Positions 24,608-33,823 are shown, counted from the first letter of the stretch. The stretch is DNA of 46,767 nt from an uncultured Ruminococcus sp. (GCA_900538575.1 UPZA01000016.1:1-46767), one strand, 5' to 3'. Numbers and translations: made by a program. Notes: generated by a model from the sequence alone, not told the origin.

Positions 24608-25405
24608 CTAATCCACATTATCATCTTCCTTTATATCAAGGTTTAAACTGTCGATCCACTTTGTCACATCTAACTTCGATGCATTTCCCGAAAAGCGCAT
24701 ACCGTCAAGCCATGTCGTACCGCCCGAAGCGAGTGAATGCAGATTTGACGCGCTTGAACCTATAGGACTGCTTCCCGACGTGCAGAACGGAACAATAATT
24801 TTATCCGAAAAATCATAGCTTTCAATAAATGTATAAATTATTTTCGGCGCTTGTCCGTGCCATATAGGATAACCGATAAATACAATTTCATAATCATCCA
24901 TATTTTTCACACTGCCTGAAATTTCAGGGCGTGCTGTCGGGTCGTTCTGTTCTCTGTCCGCACGGCAATCGGTGTAATATTTTAAATCGTCTTCAGTGTA
25001 TGGAATTTCGGGAACTATCTCATAGATGTCTGCATTCAGATAAGAGGCGGTATATTCCGCAATTTTTTCCGTATTGCCCGTACATGAAAAATACGTCACA
25101 AGAATATCCATATCGTTTGCAGTCATATTTTTCATAACCTCACGCTTTAATAAACACAGGTCAAAAACATTCCATACGCCGTCCTTGCATAAATCAAAAT
25201 CCTTGCCGTTACCTACAGTTCGTCTGCCGAGGAGAAAATCCTGTAAAACACGGACATCTTCAATTGCGTAGGTTTCATCAGCCAGTCCGGAAATCTGTGA
25301 AGCATTAATCTGAACAGCAGCTTTTGAATTTACAAAAGCTTTTGCACCGGAGCAGCCACATAGAATCACTATCAAAACTGTGAAAACAGATAATATTTGT
25401 TTCAT
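24608..25405 (-). CDS. Dockerin-containing flavodoxin lipoprotein
   Basis: 265 residues. A lipoprotein signal peptide ends at LCGC (lipid Cys18). Residues about 49-92 form a Ruminococcus-type dockerin: VRVLQDFLLG, then DGVWNVFDLCLLKREVM; the first calcium loop is lost and the second is degenerate. Residues 100-255 are a flavodoxin domain with FMN phosphate loop TYFSCTGNTEKIAEY and IGYPIWHGQAPK. It would be an exported FMN electron carrier that could dock to a cohesin. The start is ATG 25405, overlapping the acetyltransferase stop as ATGA. Last gene of a four-gene leftward operon. Secreted flavodoxins with dockerins are unusual. Confidence 0.85.
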   Translation of the reverse strand: MKQILSVFTVLIVILCGCSGAKAFVNSKAAVQINASQISGLADETYAIEDVRVLQDFLLGRRTVGNGKDFDLCKDGVWNVFDLCLLKREVMKNMTANDMDILVTYFSCTGNTEKIAEYTASYLNADIYEIVPEIPYTEDDLKYYTDCRADREQNDPTARPEISGSVKNMDDYEIVFIGYPIWHGQAPKIIYTFIESYDFSDKIIVPFCTSGSSPIGSSASNLHSLASGGTTWLDGMRFSGNASKLDVTKWIDSLNLDIKEDDNVD

Positions 25406-25977
25406 ATTGTACCTCCGATTTCTTTGATTATTCTTGCCGGATTGCCTGCAACAACCGTCATTGGCGGAACATCTTTCGTGACAACCGATCCTGCGCCAAC
25501 GACTGCATTTTCGCCTATTGTAATTCCCGGCAAAACGGTAGAATTTGAACCTATCCAAACATTTTTACCTATATGTACAGGTTTTGCAAACATATTTCTC
25601 CGCTTTTCGGGAATAAAATTATGATTTAGTGTAGCAATTACCACGTTATGTCCTATCTGCGCGCCGTCATCAATGGTAATTCCTCCGTGATCCTGAAAAC
25701 GGCAGCCCGAATTGATAAACACGTTCTTTCCCACAATAATATTTTTGCCGAAATCCGTTGTAAATGGTGGAAACAAGCTGAATGTTTCGTCCACGTCCTT
25801 TCCGATCAGCTTGGAAAAAAGCTGCCGTATTTCTTCAGGGGTGTGATAGCTGTTATTCAGGCAGCAGGTAATCTTCATATCTTCACTGCTCATAATCCCC
25901 ATGAATTTATGAATGTCGGAATCTACTGTTATCTCCTGACCGCTGCGGATAAATTCGAGAAATTTTTCAATTGTCAT
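25402..25977 (-). CDS. Left-handed beta-helix O-acetyltransferase (maltose/galactoside type)
   Basis: 191 residues. The N-terminal helical cap (about 1-65) is of maltose acetyltransferase type, followed by hexapeptide repeats (IIVGKNVFINSGCRF, ITIDDGAQIGHNVVI, VHIGKNVWIGSNSTV, ITIGENAVVGAGSVV). The catalytic His is H119 in ATLNHNF. It transfers acetyl from acetyl-CoA to a sugar hydroxyl. It is third of the operon, with translation coupled to the flavodoxin gene. Confidence 0.88.
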   Translation of the reverse strand: MTIEKFLEFIRSGQEITVDSDIHKFMGIMSSEDMKITCCLNNSYHTPEEIRQLFSKLIGKDVDETFSLFPPFTTDFGKNIIVGKNVFINSGCRFQDHGGITIDDGAQIGHNVVIATLNHNFIPEKRRNMFAKPVHIGKNVWIGSNSTVLPGITIGENAVVGAGSVVTKDVPPMTVVAGNPARIIKEIGGTI

Positions 25978-25998
25978 TCCAATTACCTCATCATCAAT

Positions 25999-26883
25999 TT
26001 AAAGCGTAGTTAAAACGGGATTGTTCAGATAATTATACAAACGATCAATTTCACTTGGTTCTGAGCAATCAAGCATAGACGGACAATTTTTATCAAGTGC
26101 GTTGATTTTCCGCATATCTTCATCAGACAGTTCAAAATCCCATATTGAGATATTTTCCTCCATGCGGTTTTTGTGAACCGATTTCGGAATAATAATAACA
26201 CCTTGCTGTATCTCCCAACGAAGTATTACCTGTGCAGGCGTTTTGCCGTATTGACCAGCAATTTCAGCCAAAACAGGCTCCTGAAACATTCCTTTCATAC
26301 CCTCGGCAAACGGCGCCCACCCCTCTGGCTGAACTCCAAGTTTTCTCATTAGTCCCAATTCATCATGCCGTTGGTAATGAGGATGACGTTCAATCTGATT
26401 TACCATTGGCTTTATTGTTGCATTGTAACACAAATCCATAAGCCTTGCAGAGTCAAAATTGCATACGCCTATACTTCTTATCCTGCCTTGTTCATATAGT
26501 TCTTCCATAGCTCTCCACGCTCCGTAGTAATCCCCGAGCGGCATATGAATAAGATACAAATCAAGATATTCGAGACCAAGATTTTTCAGGGAACGCTCAA
26601 AGGCCCATTTGAGATTATCATATCCCATTTCCTGAATATAAGCCTTTGTAGTAATAAAAAGCTCATCGCGGCTTACGATACACTCATCAATCGCCTGCTT
26701 TACAGCATCGCCGACAGCCTGTTCGTTTTTGTATGAACTTGCGGTATCTATCAGACGATAACCGATGTGTATCGCGTCAAGAACTATATTTTTACATTCC
26801 GTTTCGGATATTTGAAATACGCCGAATCCCTCCGTCGGCATTTCAACACCATTGAAAAGTTTTATAGCGGGAATATTAATCAT
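25999..26883 (-). CDS. Aldo/keto reductase
   Basis: 294 residues. NADPH-dependent carbonyl reductase of AKR5-like type. The catalytic tetrad is complete: D46, Y51, K80 and H113 (LIHMPLGD). The late IIPKSVHKNRMEENI is the NADPH phosphate-binding region. AGGAGG lies about 11 bases before the ATG. Second gene of the leftward operon behind the alpha/beta hydrolase. Substrate unknown; the operon suggests detoxification or sugar chemistry. Confidence 0.93.
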   Translation of the reverse strand: MINIPAIKLFNGVEMPTEGFGVFQISETECKNIVLDAIHIGYRLIDTASSYKNEQAVGDAVKQAIDECIVSRDELFITTKAYIQEMGYDNLKWAFERSLKNLGLEYLDLYLIHMPLGDYYGAWRAMEELYEQGRIRSIGVCNFDSARLMDLCYNATIKPMVNQIERHPHYQRHDELGLMRKLGVQPEGWAPFAEGMKGMFQEPVLAEIAGQYGKTPAQVILRWEIQQGVIIIPKSVHKNRMEENISIWDFELSDEDMRKINALDKNCPSMLDCSEPSEIDRLYNYLNNPVLTTL

Positions 26884-26899
26884 GAGAGCATTGCCTCCT

Positions 26900-27841
26900 T
26901 TATTTAAGGTTATTCCTGAAAAATGTTTCTATCTTATCAAACGGAATTTTGGTTATATTGTCATAAAGGTCAACATGATTGCAGTTAGGAATAACAAGCA
27001 GTTCCTTAGGATCATTTGCATTGTCATATGCCGTATCGCTGAAAAAACGACTTTCAGCCTGTTCACCGACTATAAAAAGTATCGGACGAGGAGAAATTTC
27101 ATCAATGTGCGCAAGCAACGGATAATTTATAAACGCAAGGTCGCTTGTCGTGGTAAATCCGCCGCGAGCATTGCGATGATGACCGCGATTTGTTGCATAA
27201 AACTCAAAAAACTCTCTCCATATGCCCTGCATTTCGTCAGGAATTTCCATTACTGCTTCTTCGGGAAAAGTCGGGATATATTCAGGATAGTTGTTTTCTG
27301 CATCTTTCCAACGCTGTAAGGAAAGCTTTTTCTTTGTTTCCGATATCTGTTCGGGAGACTGTCCTGCACGGGCGGCAAAACTCATATCGTACATACTTGC
27401 AGTAACAACAGCCTTGATACGCATATCAACGGCAGCCGCAGAAAGAGCAAATCCACCGCTTCCACAGATGCCCAAAGCGCCTATCATTTCACGGTCAACA
27501 TAGCTTTGAAGTCCGAGAAAATCCACACCTGCACTGATATTCTCACTGAACATATCGGGCGATGATACATGACGAGGTTCCCCTCCTGATTCGCCCATAT
27601 AGCATGGATCGAATGTAAGAACTACAAATCCACGATTGGCAAGTTCATTTGCATACACACTCGGTCCTTGCTCCTTTACCCCGCCATATGGAGCGCCGAC
27701 CACAATTGCAGGATATTTTTTTGATTTATCCATGTCTTTTGCAGCATAAAGATCGCCTGCAAGCGCAATCCCATAACGATTGTTGTAGCGGACATGGATT
27801 CTTTCAACATTTTCATTAAGTTGACAAATATAATTATTCAT
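26900..27841 (-). CDS. Alpha/beta hydrolase
   Basis: 313 residues, no signal peptide. Nucleophile S128 in GICGSGGFA, catalytic His H289 in PNCNHVDLYD, oxyanion region VGAPYGGVKEQG, and FDPCYMGESGGEPR. This resembles dienelactone-hydrolase/YcjY-type proteins often found with aldo/keto reductases and flavodoxins in Bacteroidetes and Firmicutes. AGGAG lies 8 bases before the ATG. First gene of the leftward operon. Confidence 0.88.
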   Translation of the reverse strand: MNNYICQLNENVERIHVRYNNRYGIALAGDLYAAKDMDKSKKYPAIVVGAPYGGVKEQGPSVYANELANRGFVVLTFDPCYMGESGGEPRHVSSPDMFSENISAGVDFLGLQSYVDREMIGALGICGSGGFALSAAAVDMRIKAVVTASMYDMSFAARAGQSPEQISETKKKLSLQRWKDAENNYPEYIPTFPEEAVMEIPDEMQGIWREFFEFYATNRGHHRNARGGFTTTSDLAFINYPLLAHIDEISPRPILFIVGEQAESRFFSDTAYDNANDPKELLVIPNCNHVDLYDNITKIPFDKIETFFRNNLK

Positions 27842-27844
27842 AAA

Positions 27845-27952
27845 TCATTCTCCTTTTTGTTTGGTTTTGCAGATAAAGCAACCGCAGGCATTCATTTTTT
27901 CAGAATCTGCAAGGCTGATATAATAACGTTCTCTGCCGTTCTTGAAACCCAC
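27845..27952 (-). CDS. Possible short peptide or gene remnant upstream of the hydrolase
   Basis: A frame beginning GTG at 27952 (open further back for about 10 codons) encodes 35 residues ending YYISLADSEKMNACGCFICK and a short basic tail. Its stop lies 3 bases before the hydrolase ATG and its last codons contain the hydrolase ribosome site. It could be a leader peptide, a C-terminal remnant, or chance. No ribosome site of its own is convincing. Confidence 0.25.
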   Translation of the reverse strand: MGFKNGRERYYISLADSEKMNACGCFICKTKQKGE

Positions 27953-28002
27953 AGTCTGCAAGAAAATATTCAATTTTTTTATAATATTATTCCTTTGACT
28001 TT

Positions 28003-28031
28003 ATTGTATATCATATTTCTGAAAATTGCAA
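28003..28031 (-). promoter_or_regulatory. Promoter of the hydrolase-AKR-acetyltransferase-flavodoxin operon
   Basis: Minus-strand TTGCAA (28031-28026), 17-base spacer, TACAAT (28008-28003). A palindrome covers the -35. Confidence 0.65.
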
Positions 28032-28046
28032 ATAGTTATTAGCAAT
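28025..28046. promoter_or_regulatory. Candidate operator ATTGC-N12-GCAAT over the -35
   Basis: Inverted repeat ATTGC (28025-28029) and GCAAT (28042-28046) spanning the -35. The adjacent AATAGTTATT (28031-28040) recurs inverted as AATAACTATT at 28093-28102. LysR- or MerR-type sites look like this, but no regulator gene is nearby. The rest of the 537-base gap 27842-28378 is AT-rich and holds only this control region and the next gene's promoter. Confidence 0.4.
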
Positions 28047-28184
28047 GGTTTATCATCGTTTAAGGGAATGATAAAATGAAGTAAATTTCTGAAATAACTA
28101 TTAATTATGTAGACATTTTAAACAAAATCATATTTTTTAATTTGTATATATAAACAAAAATTCAAAAATTGTTTTAGTAAAATG

Positions 28185-28213
28185 TTGTATCTTAATCAAA
28201 TTTATGATATAAT
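28185..28213 (+). promoter_or_regulatory. Promoter of the first LRR-dockerin gene
   Basis: TTGTAT (28185-28190), 17-base spacer, TATAAT (28208-28213). The leader of about 160 bases includes a hairpin CTTTTAATA...GTATTAAAAG (28263-28288). Confidence 0.6.
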
Positions 28214-28378
28214 AAATACATAATTTGAAATCTATACAATAGCTAATGTAAAACAAACGATCCTTTTAATAATACAGAGTATTAAAAGAAATCAAATATA
28301 TAATTTTTACTAACCGTCTTTTATTAATATACAGTACTTCATTAAGAAGTAATAACAAGTATAGGAGGATAAATAATT

Positions 28379-29533
28379 ATGAAATTAAAGAAAATAATAG
28401 CTTCAACTATGGCATTATTATGCTTTTCATCTGCAAACATGATTACATATGCAGTAGAAACTGATATTGAAGATGACGTTTATGTTGTAAAATCAGGAAT
28501 AGTCACACCTTTAATTCCTGAAGATATAGCTTTATCTACACAAATACAAATTATACTGAGTTTAGATGTAAAATGGGAAGAATTATCTAACGGAGTTTTA
28601 AGAGTTTTTTCATGTAACCCAAACTTTAATGCCATACCGGATTGTTGTTCATATGATTATTTTGGCGAACCGTTCATGGGTTATGGTGCAAATTGGCCTG
28701 ATTCATGCACAAAACTTGTAATAGAAGATAGTATAAAAACAATAGGAAAATCTGCTTTTGATGGATGTTCTTTTGACGAAGTAGAAATTTATTGTCACGA
28801 AAGCGGAACCATAGTTGATATGGAAGCATTTCATGATACTAAGATAAATAAACTAACTGTATATGGAGAACGCATAGAGTTCGAAAAGGGAGCGTGTATT
28901 GTATCAAAAATTAATACGCTTGATTTATCTGAATGTGAAAGAGCGGATTTAGGTGAATGTTCTTTCCAAACTTGTGCTTATTTAATTAATATATTGCCTC
29001 CAAAAGAACATTTTTATATCGGTGAATCTGCTTTTAGTCTCTGTGACAATGTTAATATAAGTAATATTGACTTTTCACAAACTCCAACATATATTGAAGA
29101 CGGAGCTTTTTCGGATTGCAGGTCTATCCCTCAAAAAGTTATACTTCCTGAAAGCATAATGAGTATTGGTAGGTCTGCGTCTGCTTTCAGATACACAGAT
29201 GTAAATACCTGTGTTATCTTAAATCCCGATATGGAAATAAACGATTGGAACGATGATATCACTATTTATGGTTACAAAGGAAGTACTGCTGAAGAATATG
29301 TAAATTCACATGATGAATGTAATTGTATCTTTATTCCATTGGACGATATAAAGGGAGACGTTAAAACCGACGCAGAAGTCAATATAAACGATATTGTATT
29401 ACTTCAAAAGTATCTGGTTAAAATGGATATCCTTAATGAAAAGCAATTTGCCGCTGCTGATATCAATAACGATGGAACTGTAAATATATTTGATTTAATG
29501 ATGCTGAAAAAAATCATTCAAAGCGCTCAATAA
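28379..29533 (+). CDS. Secreted BspA-type leucine-rich-repeat protein with dockerin
   Basis: 384 residues. A signal peptide at 1-26 ends near TYA. Residues about 90-300 are LRR_5/BspA-type repeats (KTIGKSAFDGCS, FYIGESAFSLCDN, TYIEDGAFSDCRS, MSIGRSASAF). The C-terminal 60 residues are a type I dockerin: GDVKTDAEVNINDIVLLQKYL and ADINNDGTVNIFDLMMLKKII; the second calcium loop is intact while the first is less canonical. It would attach to a cohesin scaffold. Repeats probably mediate binding. AGGAGG precedes the ATG. Monocistronic. Confidence 0.9.
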   Translation: MKLKKIIASTMALLCFSSANMITYAVETDIEDDVYVVKSGIVTPLIPEDIALSTQIQIILSLDVKWEELSNGVLRVFSCNPNFNAIPDCCSYDYFGEPFMGYGANWPDSCTKLVIEDSIKTIGKSAFDGCSFDEVEIYCHESGTIVDMEAFHDTKINKLTVYGERIEFEKGACIVSKINTLDLSECERADLGECSFQTCAYLINILPPKEHFYIGESAFSLCDNVNISNIDFSQTPTYIEDGAFSDCRSIPQKVILPESIMSIGRSASAFRYTDVNTCVILNPDMEINDWNDDITIYGYKGSTAEEYVNSHDECNCIFIPLDDIKGDVKTDAEVNINDIVLLQKYLVKMDILNEKQFAAADINNDGTVNIFDLMMLKKIIQSAQ

Positions 29534-29537
29534 AATA

Positions 29538-29569
29538 AAATTACCCGCTTAATACTAAGCGGGTAATTT
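29538..29569 (+). terminator. Hairpin after the first LRR-dockerin gene
   Basis: 14-bp inverted repeat AAATTACCCGCTTA / TAAGCGGGTAATTT just after the stop. The T run is short. Confidence 0.75.
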
Positions 29570-29624
29570 GAACATTTAATTACAAATCTTTTATATTGTT
29601 ATCCGTAAAGAAATTAAAATAATT

Positions 29625-29660
29625 ATAAAAAATCCGCGCTCATAAAGAGTGCGGATTTTG
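29625..29660 (-). terminator. Intrinsic terminator of the GH98 gene
   Basis: AAAATCCGC pairs with GCGGATTTT; on the minus strand it ends in a T run, 50 bases past the GH98 stop. Confidence 0.85.
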
Positions 29661-29710
29661 TTATATATATCTTATTTTATAATTAAAAATTACAAAAATT
29701 ATACTGTCAT

Positions 29711-32700
29711 TTATTCTGCAATTTTAAAAACAGCTCTTACAAAATTATACATATGAGGCCGAATCGTATAACCGCCGTGATCGCCTCCTGAAACATAGTG
29801 CCATATATGATTTGTATCATTCTTAAGCATTGCTTCATGGTATTCTACAGGTGTCGACCAAACAATCTGGTCATTCGATCCCGCGCTTACCATAAGTAGA
29901 TAAGGCTTTATTTCGTCGAATTTTAGTTCAGAATATGAAAGTAAATCTGTTGTAAGACCGGGTGCAGGGCACATAGCGCCTACATAGCCAAACAAATCGG
30001 GACGAGAAAATCCGATGTAAAGCGATTCTCTTCCACCCATTGAAAATCCTGTTATTGCAGTGTTTTCCCTGCCGATTTTAACGGAATAATTCTGTTCCAT
30101 ATACGGCATGATTTCTTTGATAAGAAGATTTATAAAGTTATCGTATGCAGCGTTGTTTTTGGCATCAAGCCCATCGCATTTATCCTGTGTTTCGCTTGCA
30201 TAAATGTCGGGAAAAACTACTATCATATCCTCAGCTTCACCGTCTGAGATAGCATTTCCGATAATCTGTCTAAGCCTAAGCGACACGTCTCCTGCATCAA
30301 GCAACGAGTCCTCATTTCCCCAGTACCCGTGAAGAACATACATAACGGGATACTTTTTTGACGAAGTGTAGCTTGCCGGAAGCAGAACATTAAAGCTTTT
30401 GTTACGTTTACATACATTGGAATAAATAGTTTTCTTTTCGTATGTGCCGTATTCTGTCCCTGATTTTTCAATAATTGCTTCACTTGGTTCGTTTTCTAAA
30501 ATATTTTCTCTTATTTGATTCATATAATTATCAGGCGTTATTGTTATCTCTGATAACGTAAATTCTTTTCTTTTACCGAGAATAAAATCCTGAAGCTGTT
30601 TCAAATCGTCCTCGTCAACTTGGCCGTTTAAGTTAACGTCGGCTGCATCAACTGACAAATCATTTTCGAATCCACTAATAAGACCTCTTCTTACAGCAAC
30701 TATGTCAAAGCTGTTAATTACTCCGTCAAAATTCACATCGCCTTTTATTATGCTCTGCTGATTTATGGCTAACACCACGTAGTTTACAGAGTTACCGTTT
30801 CCGCCGTTAGTACCGAGAGTAACAATCTCTCCAGCGCCGACATTTTTCTTAAAAAGTTCCAGAGTGAGGTCATTTGATGTTTTCATGGTAAAGTTAGTTT
30901 TTGTCCAGCTATTCAGCCACAAAGGCAAAATTTCTGTGACTCGAGAGTCCATAGCAACGTAAACAGTAATATTATCGCCTGCTGTAAATGAACCTAAATC
31001 AGTTGTCACAAGCTTAGAATCGCAGGCTGTCTTAATAACCTCTGCACTAATTAAATTTGACGGTAAAGCCGTTACCGTAAAATCACGATCGCCAAATAAT
31101 GTTGAACCTATATTAAAATCCCCGTTATCATTAATTGACCAATTACCAGCATTCAATGTATCAGTGACAGTAAGATTTTTTATAAGCGTCCCATTCAGTA
31201 TTTGTGGTTCTGTATCTCCAAAATCTCCGTTTAATGTAAAGCAATCAATATAAAGCGTACTTGGAAGAGCAGCATTAGCTTTTAGTTCAATTTTATTATC
31301 GCCTTTATTAAGAGTAATCTGCTGAGATATTGTTTTCCAATCGCTGAGTGACGAACCCTTTGACAATGAAAGAGTATTTACCTTAGAACCGTTAACATAC
31401 AAGTCAACATTATTGGTATCAGATGTCACTGAATATCTAAGAGTCATATTAAATGTTCCTGATTTTTCGGTAGAAACAGTATCTTTTACAGCAGCATTCG
31501 AATTAACGCCAAACTTCATAAAGCCCTGTCCCCAAAAATTATCTGTACCGCTTCCGCAGCCGTTTGTCACATTGCCCTCAATATTTTTATAATCGAAGAA
31601 TTCGCCTTCGTACTGACGTTCCCCTTCATAAAAATCGGGAAATAAGGGTTCAACAAGCTTTGCTGTCTGATAGAAAATTTGTCTACCGATTTCATTTCCG
31701 CAACAGCTTACGGACAAATCTACAGGACCGTTATGTTTGACTGTAATTGTATAGGTACCGTTTGAGTAAGAAGATGATATATCGCTTAACGTCTGATTGA
31801 AGCCTCTATCCTTCTGAATTTTTATATTCGGCTCAGACGAACAGCCTGAAATTTTAATCGTAGTAGTTTTCAGAGTAGTTTTTGCATCCTCGTCATAATT
31901 ATTAAGGTAGAAGTCGATGTGATCCGAATATTCATTCATAATACCGGAACCGTATGCTGTAAATGACATGTCCACCTCTTTACAGGTGTTGTATTTCAGC
32001 AACATAACGCCTCCTGCCGCAGTTCCGTCCTTGTAAGGATTATAAGCAATCCATGTGTTTTCATTTCTTCCAACATAGCAGTTGCCCCAGTATTCGGAAG
32101 CGTAAAGCTTATTGAATTCGTCCTGTTTTGCGGCAATAGTACTCCATCTTGACGCAATTTCCGACTGCTTAACCTGAACGGGAATTGACTTTGCAAGGTC
32201 GTCCTTTAGCGCATAAACAGTAGGAATTGTTTGATAGCGTCCGGTACTCTTATAAAGGTTATGGTTATCTTTTAAATTTCCATCTCCGGGCATACGATAA
32301 AGCCCTTCAAAAAGTGACGGATATGTACTGTATTTATCATCATTGCTTCCCGAATTGACATCTTGAATTATAACAACCTTTGTACGTTCAATAACCTCTT
32401 CACGATCAGGAATACGAATTGTACCATCCTGAACTTTACGGAACATATCAATTACCGTATTTTGATATTGGTCATACATATCCCACTTACGAGTTGTATA
32501 GCCCTCGCTATCAGCAGACGGCCATAATTCCTTAAAATCATCTGCCCATACAAGCTCGGGACCGTCTATAACAGTAGCGCCATTTAGAGCCATACGCTCA
32601 AGATGAATAGGCAGTCCGGTAGAAAGACGATACTGATCTTTAGAAGAAACGCCTGTACCCGACCACGTTGAATCAGTCCAGCCCGTTTCGTCATAACGAA

Positions 32701-33592
32701 TTCCAAAGTTTCCGCAGTAACCTGAAATATATGCGCCGTATACAGTACTTTCTACATCGGCAATATAGCTCGCCTGTGTATATTTTTCTTCAAGAATAAG
32801 GTTATCGGAATAAAGACGGCAAGATTCTTCCCATGAAGGAACACGCTTCAGCATTGCAATCGGATTTATATTAGGGCTCCACTGGTTTGCACACCAGCTT
32901 ATATCAAGATAACCGCCATACTTATTACAAAGCTTTAAAAGTTGTGCAAAATGTTCATAGCGCTGAACTGGTGTAATCGGGAAATCCCCCTGCTGTTCAA
33001 AACCCCAGAACTGTTCGCAATAATTATAACCGATAAAATTGGGGTAATCACGGAAAAATTCACCGTAAATAGTATTATCGAGGTCTCCGCCGCTACTGAA
33101 AACAAATTGATCCTTATTTATAAAATCAACAATGTTTCCCGACTTATCATAATCAGGAAAATGGCTTTGACCACCACTTGAAGGCTGAATCATTGTCCAG
33201 ACGCCCCTGTCGGCGCAGGTTTTCAACCACGATTTAGCGCACTCATAACCGTTCTGAATCATCAGCCATTTATTTGTTTCATGATTCCAGTTAATAGAAA
33301 GTGATATGTTAAATACAACATACGGCAGTACATCATCAGGAATTAAGTCGATAATTTTTTCTGGATCAGCGTAATTCCACGAATCAATATGAACAATCCA
33401 CATGGGCGATTCTGCCGAACATGGCCGGCGCATAGTACCGGCCGCATTTACCGAATAAGGCGTTACCTCAAACAGCCCGCTCAAGGCTGAAAGCGGATTT
33501 TCCGAGGTTGCTTTTGACGCTGGCAGGGAAATTATCATACCTAACATCATCACAACCGTCGTTAATACTGAAACAAATTTTTTTAACTTCAA
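29711..33592 (-). CDS. Secreted multidomain GH98-like / CBM / dockerin / CE1 feruloyl esterase
   Basis: 1293 residues. In order: signal peptide (1-29); GH98-like catalytic barrel at about 60-390 (PMWIVHIDSWNYADPEKIID, FIGYNYCEQFWGFEQ, VIDGPELVWADD); associated C-terminal beta region to about 640; a CBM35/CBM6-like domain at about 662-790 (YEGEFFDY...FVKFGVNSN-type blocks, ending LYIDCFTL); a beta-rich domain at 800-945 also met in other ruminococcal enzymes; an internal dockerin at about 950-1010 (GDVNFDGVINSFD, ADVNLNGQVDEDD); and a CE1 esterase at 1050-1293 with Ser1184 (GFSMGGRE), probable Asp1241 and His1272 (GGDHGG). GH98 includes blood-group endo-galactosidases and xylanases; the fused feruloyl esterase favours glucuronoarabinoxylan. 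Divergent from its likely regulator. Confidence 0.85.
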   Translation of the reverse strand: MKLKKFVSVLTTVVMMLGMIISLPASKATSENPLSALSGLFEVTPYSVNAAGTMRRPCSAESPMWIVHIDSWNYADPEKIIDLIPDDVLPYVVFNISLSINWNHETNKWLMIQNGYECAKSWLKTCADRGVWTMIQPSSGGQSHFPDYDKSGNIVDFINKDQFVFSSGGDLDNTIYGEFFRDYPNFIGYNYCEQFWGFEQQGDFPITPVQRYEHFAQLLKLCNKYGGYLDISWCANQWSPNINPIAMLKRVPSWEESCRLYSDNLILEEKYTQASYIADVESTVYGAYISGYCGNFGIRYDETGWTDSTWSGTGVSSKDQYRLSTGLPIHLERMALNGATVIDGPELVWADDFKELWPSADSEGYTTRKWDMYDQYQNTVIDMFRKVQDGTIRIPDREEVIERTKVVIIQDVNSGSNDDKYSTYPSLFEGLYRMPGDGNLKDNHNLYKSTGRYQTIPTVYALKDDLAKSIPVQVKQSEIASRWSTIAAKQDEFNKLYASEYWGNCYVGRNENTWIAYNPYKDGTAAGGVMLLKYNTCKEVDMSFTAYGSGIMNEYSDHIDFYLNNYDEDAKTTLKTTTIKISGCSSEPNIKIQKDRGFNQTLSDISSSYSNGTYTITVKHNGPVDLSVSCCGNEIGRQIFYQTAKLVEPLFPDFYEGERQYEGEFFDYKNIEGNVTNGCGSGTDNFWGQGFMKFGVNSNAAVKDTVSTEKSGTFNMTLRYSVTSDTNNVDLYVNGSKVNTLSLSKGSSLSDWKTISQQITLNKGDNKIELKANAALPSTLYIDCFTLNGDFGDTEPQILNGTLIKNLTVTDTLNAGNWSINDNGDFNIGSTLFGDRDFTVTALPSNLISAEVIKTACDSKLVTTDLGSFTAGDNITVYVAMDSRVTEILPLWLNSWTKTNFTMKTSNDLTLELFKKNVGAGEIVTLGTNGGNGNSVNYVVLAINQQSIIKGDVNFDGVINSFDIVAVRRGLISGFENDLSVDAADVNLNGQVDEDDLKQLQDFILGKRKEFTLSEITITPDNYMNQIRENILENEPSEAIIEKSGTEYGTYEKKTIYSNVCKRNKSFNVLLPASYTSSKKYPVMYVLHGYWGNEDSLLDAGDVSLRLRQIIGNAISDGEAEDMIVVFPDIYASETQDKCDGLDAKNNAAYDNFINLLIKEIMPYMEQNYSVKIGRENTAITGFSMGGRESLYIGFSRPDLFGYVGAMCPAPGLTTDLLSYSELKFDEIKPYLLMVSAGSNDQIVWSTPVEYHEAMLKNDTNHIWHYVSGGDHGGYTIRPHMYNFVRAVFKIAE

Positions 33593-33659
33593 TATAAACT
33601 CCTCCTTAAAATTATTGCTTTATTCATTTTGATTCAAACTAAGCCCTATAATTAATATT

Positions 33660-33679
33660 AAATGTTTTATGTAACATTT
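33660..33679. promoter_or_regulatory. Candidate operator between GH98 gene and regulator
   Basis: Palindrome AAATGTT-N6-AACATTT in the 231-base divergent gap, 68 bases upstream of the GH98 start. A plausible target for the AraC-type regulator, by position only. Confidence 0.35.
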
Positions 33680-33770
33680 TTGAAATAATTTTATAATCCT
33701 ATACTATCATATTATCACTAAAACTACAACTCACATAATGTACTAATAGTGGATATTATGTATAAACTCG

Positions 33771-33799
33771 TTGACTTTTTTCTACTATTATGATACAAT
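33771..33799 (+). promoter_or_regulatory. Promoter of the hybrid regulator gene
   Basis: TTGACT (33771-33776), 17-base spacer, TACAAT (33794-33799), 25 bases before the ATG. Confidence 0.75.
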
Positions 33800-33823
33800 A
33801 TCATAAAATACGCAGGTGATGGT

